DNA of 64,000 nucleotides from Persicaria tinctoria (Eukaryota > Streptophyta > Magnoliopsida > Caryophyllales > Polygonaceae), in NCBI GenBank assembly GCA_037127255.1, contig JBANSL010000020.1, positions 51,869,098-51,933,097 on the forward strand, written 5' to 3'. Under the pieces are notes generated by a model. That model had not been told where the DNA came from and ran no database searches. It saw only the letters and a program-made list of their open reading frames with translations. The position numbers were made by a program, and so were the translations under genes. The stretch's first letter is position 1. Every line of letters starts with the position of its first letter. Positions 33,561 to 44,611 of this stretch are shown here, in pieces.

Positions 33561-33744
33561 CACCTCAAAACAACATAAAAAATCAAAATCAAAATCAATA
33601 AAGAAGAGAGTTGAGAATAAACATAAAGGAAGAAGTTCATGCACAATAAAAGCTTCTTCCATTTAAATTTATTTTGATTTTTTTGAGTTTCTTTATTTTA
33701 AAAAATCAAAACAGGAAAATAAGTTTACAACTTTGCGAAAAGTA

Positions 33745-35577
33745 ATGGAGAATCGAAATATGATTTTGGTAGCTTTGATTTTTGCAACATTATGTATACT
33801 GAGTTCAAATGCCGAGTTTAAACAACTCAAGCATAAACCAAAACACGATGACGGAAGCCTTAATTTCTTGGTCATTGGAGATTGGGGAAGAAAGGGTTTC
33901 TACAACCAAACTCTTGTTGCTCACCAGGTCTTATTTTATACTCCATATTTTGTAATCAAATTGATTTTTTTTTATCTATATTCAGTTGGGAATAACATTT
34001 TTGTTTACATAATTTATTATCTTATTGATGCAGATGGGAACTGTTGCGGAGAAACTAGACATAGATTTGGTTGTCTCAGCAGGAGACAATTTTTACGATG
34101 TGGGGTTACACGGTGTAGATGATCCGCAATTCGAAGATTCATTTTCAAATATCTATACTGCCTCAAGTTTGCAGACACAATGGTATAGCGGTATGTATTG
34201 TCGTTGTCGACCTATGACATTTTAACTTCTCATGGTATAAAAGTTATTGAATACACAAAAATCATCTAGAATAATATGAGCATCTTATAGAAAATTGGCA
34301 TAACTAACATATTGTTTTATCATTTGTATGATTATTTTACAGTACTAGGTAACCATGATTACAAGGGAGACACTCGAGCCCAATTGAGCAACGAACTTAG
34401 ACAAAAAGATAAAAGATGGCTTTGCATGAGATCATTCATGCTAGATGCAGGTGAATCATAATTTATAATTGATAATTAATGACAATCATTAATAGCTTGA
34501 ATTTCATTTGTTGGTGATTAAAATTGGAAAATAAAGTGTGTTATGAATGACTTTAATTTTCATTTATCAAAACGACTTGACAGGATCCGTGGATTTCTTC
34601 TTCATTGACACGACTCCTTTTGTGGATGACTACTTCTTAAACCCAAGAGAATATACTTATGATTGGAGAGATATCTATCCTCGAAGGAAGTATCTTTCAA
34701 CTATGTTGGGGGTAATAATATATTTTCTCCGTATTTCCTTAAATAAATTTGAGCACAAACTTCATTTTAACTGCAATGTTTACAACTCTTGTGTTTGTTC
34801 ATAACATCAACAATAGATGACTTGAATAAGTTTTAACTTTAATATTTGAAGAATAAACATTAATAATGAGCTGATTATCTAATAATTTAAGTGAATGATA
34901 ATTTGTAGGATTTGTCTTTAGCATTGAAGAATTCTGATGCAAAATGGAAAATAGTTGTTGGTCACCACACAATTAAGAGTGGATGCATCCATGGTGTCAC
35001 CGGGGAGCTAGCAATACACGTCGTACCAATCTTGAGGGTAAATAATGAAATTAAAATACATCTTCCATACTCTATTACATTTAGTCAAACTTCATACATC
35101 AATCATACCTATAAACCTCTTACTTTTGTTTCAATGTTTTAATAGGAGCATAAAGTCGATTTTTACATAAATGGACATGATCATTGCTTAGAGAGAATCA
35201 CAAGCATGGCGAGGTACATAATTATACATGTTTACTAAATAACTTTTATTTCATATTAAGTTGTTTAAATATTAGTGGGGTTGCTCTGAATGGCTCAAGT
35301 TGTTTAGTCACATCAATGTTTTGGATTAAAGTCTATTGCTTTGAATACATATTTTTCATATAGTGATGTGGAGTTCATAACAAGCGGCGGAGGATCAAAG
35401 GCATGGAGAGGTGATTGGAAAGGATGGAGTCCAGAAGAATTGAAGTACATCTATGGAGGGCAAGGTTTCTTGTCTGTTCAAGCGAATGCAACTGTCGCCA
35501 GCTTCAAGTTTTATGATGTTTTTGGAAATACATTGTACAACTGGGATAAGACCAAAGAGCTCCATTCAGACATCTAA
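33745..35577 (+). CDS. Low-molecular-weight purple acid phosphatase (PAP3/7/8/17-like)
   Basis: A secreted binuclear-metal phosphomonoesterase; relatives act in phosphate scavenging or reactive-oxygen metabolism. The exons are 33745-33927, 34034-34190, 34343-34450, 34584-34711, 34909-35037, 35146-35213 and 35364-35577, all GT-AG. They encode 328 residues, typical of the plant 35-kDa class. Residues 1-23 form a hydrophobic signal peptide. The five metal-binding blocks are present: GDWG, GDNFYD, GNHD, VVGHH and NGHDHC. Other family landmarks are FFFIDTTPFVD and FITSGGGSKAWRGD near the C-terminus. There are no frameshifts or stops, so it is probably functional. I chose the first ATG that gives a signal peptide. 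I cannot tell which numbered paralogue it is. Confidence 0.95.
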
Positions 35578-38052
35578 AAGCAAATTGATCAGTACAAAAT
35601 ATGAAACTAAACCACAAAGGTGGTTATAATGAAAAAGATAAAAATATAATATAAAATAAAGTACAAATTGTTATTAGTAAGCTACAACTTTTCGGATGTT
35701 GTGTGCAACAAATAGTGATAGTCAGGTAGGTTAGTGCATGTGTTTTTTTAATAGTAAGTTTTTATGTATTATGCCTCTCTTTAATAAAAGTCTATCGCAA
35801 TTTAAAGGGTTTACTATTCTATAGAAAGCTTTTATGTATTTTCTAAAAAAAAGAAAAAGGTAGTTTTAGTATTGTTCTCACATATATTCACTACCTCGTA
35901 ATTGATCGACAAATTCTTGATTTAAATAGAAAATCTATTTTTAATAAATAGAGTAATAATCCAATAAAAAAATTCAATACAACCAATCAAAATCATGCCA
36001 TAAAACTTTGCCCATTTGACCAATTGATCGAGGATATGCTACGACAACAGGAATCAAGTTCAAATTTAATCGTGCAATTTGACCCTAGCTAATAAGAATC
36101 ATATTATGTACTAAGATTGAAAAATCGTTATTGATAAAAAAAAAGATTGAAAAATAGTCAAAATGGGTATATGTCAGTGGGGAGTGTAGACCGCAACCAA
36201 TTACACAATTTGAATTCCTGCAGGGCTATATTTAGTGTGCACAAAATGTCCATATTTAGTATTTTTTTTAAAGCAATATAATAATTCGGTTATCTAGACA
36301 AGCCTAGAGAAACCGAGAGACCAGATAAGCCGGTATATGGATTAACCATATTTAGTATGATACCGACTAGCAGATTTGCTTTTTATTTATTTTTATTTAT
36401 TTAGTGATCACCCTATATCTCTCATAAGCATCATCTCAATATAGTCGAACCCTACTTATGACGGGACACACCAGAATTATTGTTGTTTACTCGTTCTTTT
36501 GTTTGTTAATATTATGCAAAATAACGTGCCTACTTTCCCAGCTTGCTAGCTGCAACAAGCTTATATACTAAATTGTTTTTTTAACAATTTCCTAGAAAAA
36601 AATGTTATTATTTGGAGAAATATTGTGTGTTTTTTTTTTGGAAAAAAAAAATCCTAAAATGAGAGTGTCTTTGTAATTTCTTTGACATAACGAAAGATGA
36701 ATGATTTATCTAAATTAAGGATAGAATGTAGAATAAGAAGTTAGGTTATTCTATAAATAAAGAGTTTTATTATGTTAATTTGTCTCTAACTAAGGGAAAG
36801 TTTATGGTGTTTTAAAAAAAATACTAAAATGGAGGTGTTAGTTATGGGTAAAATTACGTATTACTCATGTAACTTTTATTGAATGAGGGTCAAACGCAAT
36901 ATCGCGTAATAAACTCTTTAGATTAGAAGAGATTGGTGCAATTTAAAGGGGTGTCTTTATTATTTCTTGAAATTTTGGAGGGTTTTAAAGATAATTTATA
37001 TAAACTAGTGATAATTTTTATAATTACTGTAAATTAATGGGTAGAATATTTAAAGAAAGAAAGAAACGTGGGAACTTGGGAAAAAAGGGCAGGTTCGGTT
37101 CAATTAGAAGCCTAATTCATTGAAAATTACTCCATGTCTAATTGGACGTTGCTCACATCAAATTAAACGTGGATTTGCGATGTATCGAACAACAATCCTC
37201 ACCCAACATAAACCAAGGGGGAAAAAGAAAGAAAAAAACAATGGTCCTAAGAAAAGATCTTTTAAATTTATTCAAACCCTACAAGATTCTCATAAGACAA
37301 ATCATGTGCAAAGATCTCCATATAGTTTAAATGTTACGTCGAATCGAATACTTCTATGAACGTGTTACCAAACCTTACAAGATCCTCTCCTTATAATTTA
37401 CCTCCTAATATTTTCCTGATGAATTAATCTAGGCCATCCAATTAAGTCAACGGTCAGAAATTAGTTAACCCAATTAAATTGATATCACGTCATATTCATC
37501 CCTTAATCAGCAACATCGGTCAATTTGCCGTGACCCATCTCATCTCCCTTAACAGCTTAACCCAATACTTCATTATTGTAGTAGTGTGTTCAAATTTGAT
37601 TATTATGATTAATAATTAGATCTTCAATCATGAGGGATCTATCTAATTATTGTATAATTGACTGCCCAAATTCTTAGTAGGTTCATGCAGTTCGTTTTCT
37701 ACTCCAAGGGATTGTCAAAAATATATCATTGTAAGTTATTTCTTCTATTATAATCTTTAACTTCTTTAAACTTGGGTTCAACTTTGTTCTTTTGCAAGGG
37801 ATGTATTGATGAATCACTGCTGCAAATTAAAGTCTACAATATACCTTCTCTTTGCAATTTATTTGAATTTACGTACATAACTTAGTTAATTAATTTAGGG
37901 TTTATCTCATCAAATTAATTAAAATTATGAATCACTGCTGCAAATTAAAGTCTACAATATACCTTCTCTTTTGCAAGGGATGTATTGGTGACTAATGCTC
38001 TACATTAATGCTTATAGCTTTTGTTTTTTCTTTTGATTCTTACATCTAGGTT
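35578..38052. other. Intergenic AT-rich region
   Basis: No gene is recognisable. A direct repeat of about 65 bp (AATCACTGCTGCAAATTAAA then GTCTACAATATACC) occurs at about 37812-37858 and again at 37930-37975, just upstream of the FAR1-related pseudogene. Confidence 0.5.
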
Positions 38053-38067
38053 TTGAGATTAGAGAAG

Positions 38068-41000
38068 ATGGAAGAAACAAGAACAAAACCTAGAATCGAT
38101 ATGGTGTTCGATTCCGAGATTGATGCGTATAAATTCTATAATGCATACGGATGCAGGGAGGGATTTAGTATTAGAAGAGAAGATGGTACCAAGGATAAAC
38201 AAGGTGTGCTGACTTCAAGAACTTTCGTATGTTGTAATTAAGGAAGGTTTCCAGAAGAATGATAAGAGAGATGATTTGACGAAAAATCCAAGAGCACATA
38301 CAAGGACAGGATGTGGGGCACATATGGGGATTAAGTTGGTTAGGGGCACCGGTGCAGATTTATCGTTTTACTGAAGAGCATAACCATCCTCTTGTCAGTG
38401 AAGATGTTGTGGATATGATGCCATCTCAACGAACTATGACAACAACAGACAATGTGTTTATAGACCTGACAGCAAATTCTGGATTGCCACCAAAATATTC
38501 ATTTCAGTTGATGGGTCAACAGGCTGGTGGTAGGGAGTTGTTGGGATTTACAAAGAAAGACCATAAGAACTATCTTCGAAGTGTTCGACAAAACAAGTTG
38601 AAATTCAGAGAGGCTGGTTATCCGCTGGAATTCTTCGCAAAGCAAACATTGGAAAATCCATCATTTTTCTATGATATGCAGTTCGACACCAAGGAGCATA
38701 TCACCAAGATTTTTTGGGCAGATGCAAAAATAATAATGGATTATAGCTTATTTGGAGATGTGGTAAGTTTCGATACTACATACAAGCTAAATGAAGCAAA
38801 TCGGCCATTTGTAGTGTTTGTGGGACTTGATCATATCACCATAGACAAATAGTTATATTTGGAGCTACTCTAATGTATGATGAGACTGCTGCATCATTTA
38901 TATGGTTGTTTGAAACTTTTTTTAAGGCAATGAGTGGAAAGCCTCCACAGACTATTTTTAATGATCAAGATGCAACAATAACTAAGGTTGTATTGCATGT
39001 GATGTCTGATACTTACCACCGTCTTTGTATATGATATTTGATGCAAAATGCTCTAAAGAAAGCATGCTAATTATTCCGAGACCACCATGAACATGACTCT
39101 AATGTCTTCAACAAATTTATGTATGAGATTGAAGAAGAGGAGGCGTTTATGAGTGCTTGGCAATCCATGCTTGATGAGTATGATGTACATGATGATCCTT
39201 GGTTAGCTGTAGGGGTGGAAATGGGGTGGGTTATGGATGGATGAAGCCACTCCATCACCCACCCTGCGGGTAAAACACTTCACCCGCTCCATCCATCACC
39301 CGCATCCGACCCGCGCGGGTGATGCGGGTGGAGCGGGTATCCAATGGGTTAAACAAAAGAAAAAATCAAATCAACATAAATAGCTAGTAGTCCAATTCTA
39401 ACTCAAAATTATAAAGGGGTGGGTTTATGTATTTATATTTTTGGTCGGCAAAGCACTAAAATGACGAGCTCATTGAAATTTGAAAGTGGAAGGGTATATA
39501 TCTCTATACTAATCATATACTAATCTAGTATATCCCTTGCTATAACGTGGAAGAGCAAGCCAAGACCATATCCATTCTAATTGAAATTTGGTGGGCAAAG
39601 CATTAATCAAAGATTAGAGTTTGTAGAAGTTAAACTTGAATAAGGTAAAATAGTAAAATTGCACACATTATATATGTAAATTTAAGGATTTTATGTGGGT
39701 TTGCGGGGCGAGTTATGGGTGAAAAATCTCCACCCATAATCCATCCATCACCCACTTCAGCTGCACCCGCTCCACCCGTCACCCACTTTTTTGCAGGTTT
39801 TCACCCGCAAAATTAATGCGGGTAAAGAGGGTGGAGCGGGTACCCGCGAGTTATTTCCAGCCTTAGTTAGCTGCAACATTTGCAATAAGGGAAAAATGGG
39901 GGCATGCATATTTTAAGTGAGCATGGTCGGCAGGAATGAAAACAACGCAACTCAGTGAAAGCTTTAATGCTACTTTGAAGGGGTATTTAAAACCAGACAT
40001 GTAGTTGCCTAAGTTTTTTACTCACTTTGAAAGAGTGGTACAAGATAAACGATATAAGGAATTGGAAGTTGAGTGTGATTTTGTTTTTCGTACTGTTCAC
40101 TGCAAGATGGAAGTAAGTTTGTTGATATATGCACGAGAAATTTACACCAAAGCGATATTTATTGTATTTCAGGCTCGGTTTGAAGATTCTTTTACATCTT
40201 CCATTAGGAAGTGTGATGAGAAATTTATCTTCACTATTGTGAGGGATGGATTCAAAGTCATGGCAGAAGGAAGAGAGACTGCACTAATAAAAAAGATACC
40301 TCATCAATATGTCTTGAAGAGGTGGACTAAAAATGCAAGGGTTGATAGTGTCGTGAAAGACATGCTTGGGCATGAGATTGTAGCAAATCCAAGAATGGAG
40401 CAAACTTCTCGATATGGAAGTCTATGTTCTAAACTTGTTCGAATAGCATCTAGAGCATATGAGAATGAGAAGGCATATGAGCTAGCTAATATCGATATTG
40501 ACAAGTTATCAAAGATGCTTGAAGATTTGTTACGTTTAGAAATAAGCGGTGACAAAGTTGTGGAAGATCTAGACCAAAATGCATTGGTAGATTCTTCTAA
40601 TGCAAAAGGATTCAAGAAGAAAGAAGCTACTCATCATGGCAAACGTAGACCAAATGGAGACTTTGAAGCTAAGTTAAACAAAAACAAAAAGAAGCTTGCA
40701 CAGGTAATGACTAAAGTCATTATTTATTTTTGGACAGATAGGTATTATTTACTTCACCAATCCTCTAATTCTATATAATGATGATAGGTAAATGGTGGAG
40801 TTCCAAAAAATAATGTTGCAGTGTACCAATCTCCTATACCTTCTTCACTTCAACATCATGTTGCTAATGGTGGATATATGTCAATGTTGTTTCATCCTTA
40901 TAATGTGAGTATATTTACTATTAATTGTTTCAGATTTTGTCCTATGTTATTTGTTTATATTTTTAGTATTTTGACAGATGCATGAACATGAGTTAAACTT

Positions 41001-41133
41001 GCCAAACCCAATGCATTGGATGTCTCAACAAGAATTCTCTGGACCAAGTTCACAAGCATCTGCTCAATCAAATATCACAAGACATCCTTTTGCTAGGCAA
41101 GACCTAGGAGCTTCAAATTGCAAGGAAAACTAG
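38068..41133 (+). pseudogene. FAR1-related sequence (FRS) / MULE-transposase-derived gene, decayed
   Basis: FRS proteins are transcription factors domesticated from Mutator-like transposases. The N-terminus has the FAR1 DNA-binding domain (FDSEIDAYKFYNAYGCREGF, then SRTFVC). Next come EEHNHPLVS, the transposase-like core (VVSFDTTYKLNEANRPFVVF, then an ATLMYDETAASFIWLFETFF region) and a C-terminal part. Two short 3' exons follow (40788-40904 and 40978-41133) with clean GT-AG borders. Damage includes a one-base insertion near 38238, a second frameshift near 38350, several in-frame stops (near 39032, 39068 and 40001) and insertion of a hAT-like MITE at 39210. The long open stretch 40005-40703 and intact 3' exons suggest fairly recent loss. 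It could also be a once-active MULE, but no terminal repeats were found. Confidence 0.8.
39210..39865. mobile_element. hAT-like MITE inserted in the FRS pseudogene
   Basis: The 656-bp insertion begins TAGGGGTGGAAAT and ends ATTTCCAGCCTTA, imperfect terminal inverted repeats. It is flanked by perfect 8-bp duplications GTTAGCTG (39202-39209 and 39866-39873). Subterminal regions are rich in inverted GCGGGT / ACCCGC phrases. No protein is encoded. An 8-bp duplication with TAGGGGTGG ends is diagnostic of hAT. Confidence 0.9.
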
Positions 41134-41399
41134 TCTCATGGAAGTCGTTGGGATTCATTGTAATTGTTGTAAAATTGGAGGTTGCAGAGACCTTGGACAT
41201 CTCTTCATTGAAATAAAAACTCAGGAACTCAGTGTTTTTTCCTTTTAAAAGACACAAGTGTAGATCATCTCACATTGTCAGTACAAATAGCAAATTTAGC
41301 TCTAATGTATGGTAGAACAAATAATTGCCTCATCTGGCTTGTTCAAAAAAATTGTGTGAATAATTGTAAAACATATTTTATTTTATTTTTTAGAGTTTG

Positions 41400-41930
41400 A
41401 GTTCGACCACTTTTGGTTATCCTCTTAATTCGAAGTTGTCTTAACATCAAGACTTGAGTGGTTTTGGCGATTTGGGCTGCACCTGAATTTTAACGTGTTG
41501 CCTACGTATTTATTGGAAGAGAATCAAGCCTTACGTAGTTCAGAGTGTTTAAGATAATTCGATTTTTGGGCTTGGTGATTGAGCCCGACGAGTTTGGTCA
41601 GGTGTCCTACGTACCCGTTTGGAACGGGATCAAATCACCCATAGTTCTTTTAAGAACAAATTTGATTTGATTTAGGATGTGCGACTGAATCCAATATATA
41701 TTGAATTTTAATATCAGACGTTCTACGTAACTCATAAAAGAGTATCAAGTCTTCACGTAGTTCTTTTTAAAACTAATTTGATTTCTTTTTTTGGTTTGAT
41801 GATTGAACTCGATGAGCTTTAACTTTGTATCGAGTGGCCTACGTATCCGACAAGTCGGAATCAAATCTTGCATAGTTCTTTTTAGAAGAACAATTTGAAT
41901 TTGGGAAATTTAATTTAGGATTTTGCCTCC
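41400..41930 (+). repeat. Degenerate tandem repeat with CCTACGTA core
   Basis: Four diverged units of roughly 105-130 bp each carry a (G)CCTACGTA or TCTACGTA core (about 41504, 41608, 41721, 41850). About 15 bases later comes GGxATCAAxTC, then a CGTAGTTC or CATAGTTC phrase. Between cores a GxTTGATGATTGAxCxCGA phrase recurs. It is non-coding. I recall similar CCTACGTA-GGATCAA-GTAGTTC repeats in other plant genomes but cannot name the family. Confidence 0.7.
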
Positions 41931-42423
41931 ATTTTTTACTTAGAAGTCAATTTTAAAACCGACCCACTGGAATAAACTTGCAATGCAATTTTATGAGTTT
42001 AACTTTATGATTTTGTTAAACCCAATTTCTAATTTGTGCCAATTATAATTCGTATACATTTACACTAGGAGTAAAATGTCACTTTTTACACTACCAATAA
42101 AAATACAACAAGTGTATCCAATTTCTTTTAACAGTTAAAATAACGGTTGTTTATCTTCTTCCGTAATTTTGACAGCCTCCAAAATTGCCCTGAATTGCTA
42201 AATCAGTTTCACAAAAAGTTATCTCCCAAAGAAAGAAAGAAAAAGGGTTACCGTACAAGGGAATTACGCACAATAAGCTCTCTTTGAGAGCTTGCCAAAA
42301 AACCCACGCCGCCTCTTCATTCTCCTTGTTCGGTGGATGAACTACCAGTCTACCACTCCGACCAATCCCATCTACTTGGTTGATTAACTCTTCTCCTCGT
42401 CTCCCTCTTTAGTGTGTTTCCCT

Positions 42424-43725
42424 ATCCATCCATGTCGGTTGTCTAGGTGAGGCCCGAGCAACGAACCCCATCTCCGGCAAAACCCCTATCCATCCATGTC
42501 GGTTGTCTAGGCGTTGGCCCTCTCAACTGGCCTCGTTCAGGCTTCTTGGTCTCGGTTTTGCTGTCCATATGGGTCCGTTGTTGTCCCCTTTCAATTCCGT
42601 TTGCGCCTCCTCGTTCCTGTCTTGGCTCCGCTTTGTCACCGGCGCTCATCGCTCCTTCTTCTTCTTGGGCCATTCCCGGTCACAACTGTCTCCTTCCCAA
42701 TCCATCCCCGTATTATTCAAATTGGCCTAGTTTTGGCTGGCTTGGGTTTTCTGTCCTCCGATTCCCGAGCTCCGACCGGCGGATTGCTGTTTCCGGGGAT
42801 TGCCTTGGCACTTCGCTATTTCCAATACCCATCGGTGTCTCTCCCTCCCTCTCCACGCATTGGCTTTCGTTGGTCCTCCGCCACTTGGCTGGTGGCGCCG
42901 ACCGACCTGGTGGCTTCCAGGTCGTTGCCGTTGCGTGGATGTGTTGGGTGGAGCTTTCTGCTATCATTCTTCAGCGTTATCTGCCTCTCCGGCCGTCGCG
43001 CTTCTTGTTCCTCCAGTGTGGAGCTCGGCGTGTTTGGCGTAGGCTCTCGTGTGCCCTTTCTTGGGCTCAAAGCCTATGCCTTGGGCCTAAGAAGGCCCAA
43101 AATCCTGTTTCTTTGGGCCAAAGGTTAATTCTTGGGCCCAAATGTGGCCCATAACCTTTAAATTATAAATAAATAAATAATGATAACTTGCTATAAATCT
43201 TCACCGGTATGATTAAAATAAATAATGATAACTTGCTATAAAACTATATATATTCGTAAATTGTAATAATTAGCTGTAAATAAATTCAGGATTCTTATCT
43301 CGCTCTTCGCTCTACTCGCGGCCGTGCTTCATTTCCTCGTATTGTTTGGGTGTCCGTCTGTTGGTTCGTGGTCTCCGAAGATCCCTCATCTAGGTGGTGG
43401 GGAACATTGTGTGATCCATACTTCCCCAAGGAGTCGTCTTTGCCTTTCGAGGATTTTTGCTTTCCGTCTTTCCGGCAGGGAGACATCGTGTCAGCTGGTG
43501 CTGTCCCATGCGCTCGCTATCCACTTCTCCACGCCGGGTTTCCTTCATCTCGATGTTGTATCCGCTCGTTTGCTTAGAGTTTGGGGGTTTTTCCGAGTTT
43601 GCTTTATGTGTTTCTTTTGATGTATTCTGTATTTGTATTTCTTTCAGATCCTCGTGATCTCATGCTTCGGGGTGCTCTCGGGTTGGCTAACCACCACCCA
43701 AATTTTTTCCTTATAAAAAATAAAT
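42424..43725 (+). mobile_element. GC-rich retroposon-like block
   Basis: The block is GC- and CT-rich with overlapping open frames rich in serine, proline, leucine and cysteine, the longest at 42447-43154, none resembling a known family. It ends at about 43660-43725 in a CCTCGTGATCTCATGCTTCG region followed by CAAATTTTTTCC and an A-rich tract. The 3' layout resembles the minus-strand retroposon at 29466-30889. A 24-bp phrase beginning ATCCATCCATGTCGG is directly repeated at about 42425 and 42489. An AT-rich interruption at 43150-43290 contains its own duplication (AATAATGATAACTTGCTATA). The boundaries are unsure. Confidence 0.4.
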
Positions 43726-43898
43726 ATTATCTCCCATGAATTGATTTCTCTTTCCTAAAAACATCAAAAAAGTGCTCTTCTAATCCTGGGGAATACTAAT
43801 TGAAAGTTATCTACTGTAATTGAATAGGTGGATCAAGGATTCCCCAAATTTCTCCCCAATCAAATGCTTTGTAACCGTCGATCGACCATGCCTCAACC

Positions 43899-44586
43899 TG
43901 TTAGGGTTCCCTCCTATATGGGGGAAGAGTCCAATGAATTAGTTTGCCATATGGTTTTTTACCATGTGAAGTTTTAACCTCCTTATAAAAGGGATGCCTT
44001 TCCATTTGGGAAAGTAAGAGAGAGAAACAAGGTGTGAGAAAGGGAGAAGAGAGAGCGAGTTGGAGAGAAATTCGTATGTCTTGGTTCAACCTACTTTGAA
44101 GTGCCCCGATCGACTACCAAATGACCTCCGATTGAGACGATTTTTTGGTATGTTGTTCACCTCATCATAGGCTTCATTTTGTACGGTTGGATCGTCGTTT
44201 TGAGCCTCCAATCTCAGATCCCTTTTGCTTGTGTTCTTTCTTGGGTTTTATTGATTTCCACCAATTGAGTGATGAAATTTGGAGATTTGGTCAAGATTGT
44301 TGATGCTTGATGATGTTGTATGCCTCTAGCTTTGTCTAGGGAAGATTGTACCCACTTGTTATTCTTGATAGTGGAAGTTTCTGGCTCCCATGGTTTTTCT
44401 CCGTTTTGGGGTTTTTCACGTAAATCTGGTGTTCTTTGTGTTTGGTTATTTTATCTTCTGCTTGTGTCTGATTATTGGTTTGGGTTGCTTGAGTTTGACT
44501 CTCTGATTTACAATTCTTGTCCATCCCGATTCGTGTGTGTGTTAAAAGGGTTTGTCTGACGTCCCCTTTTTCCCTCCACCACAACA
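43899..44586 (+). repeat. Copia 5' LTR
   Basis: It starts TGTTAGGG and ends CACAACA. It includes CCTTATAAAAGGGATG (a TATA box, near 43981) and GAGAGAGAAACAAGGTGTGA. It differs from the 3' LTR by scattered substitutions and a few short indels. Confidence 0.95.
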
Positions 44587-44589
44587 GAC

Positions 44590-44601
44590 TGGTATCAGAG
44601 C
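44590..44601 (+). other. Copia primer binding site
   Basis: TGGTATCAGAGC, complementary to the 3' end of initiator tRNA-Met, lies three bases after the 5' LTR. This is the standard site for plant copia elements. Confidence 0.95.
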
Positions 44602-44611
44602 ATTTGGTTTA

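Noticed and set aside
33733..34122. Single-exon short protein starting upstream of the phosphatase ATG
   Set aside because: It simply reads through intron 1 of the purple acid phosphatase gene; splicing at 33927/34034 restores the family sequence.
42447..43154. 235-codon plus-strand open frame as a protein gene
   Set aside because: It overlaps two other long frames in a GC-rich block, has serine/proline/leucine-biased composition typical of random GC-rich sequence, and resembles no family.
44336..44584. Minus-strand frame in the copia 5' LTR as a gene
   Set aside because: It is a shadow of LTR sequence; a similar frame appears in the 3' LTR, and the plus-strand LTR features account for the sequence.
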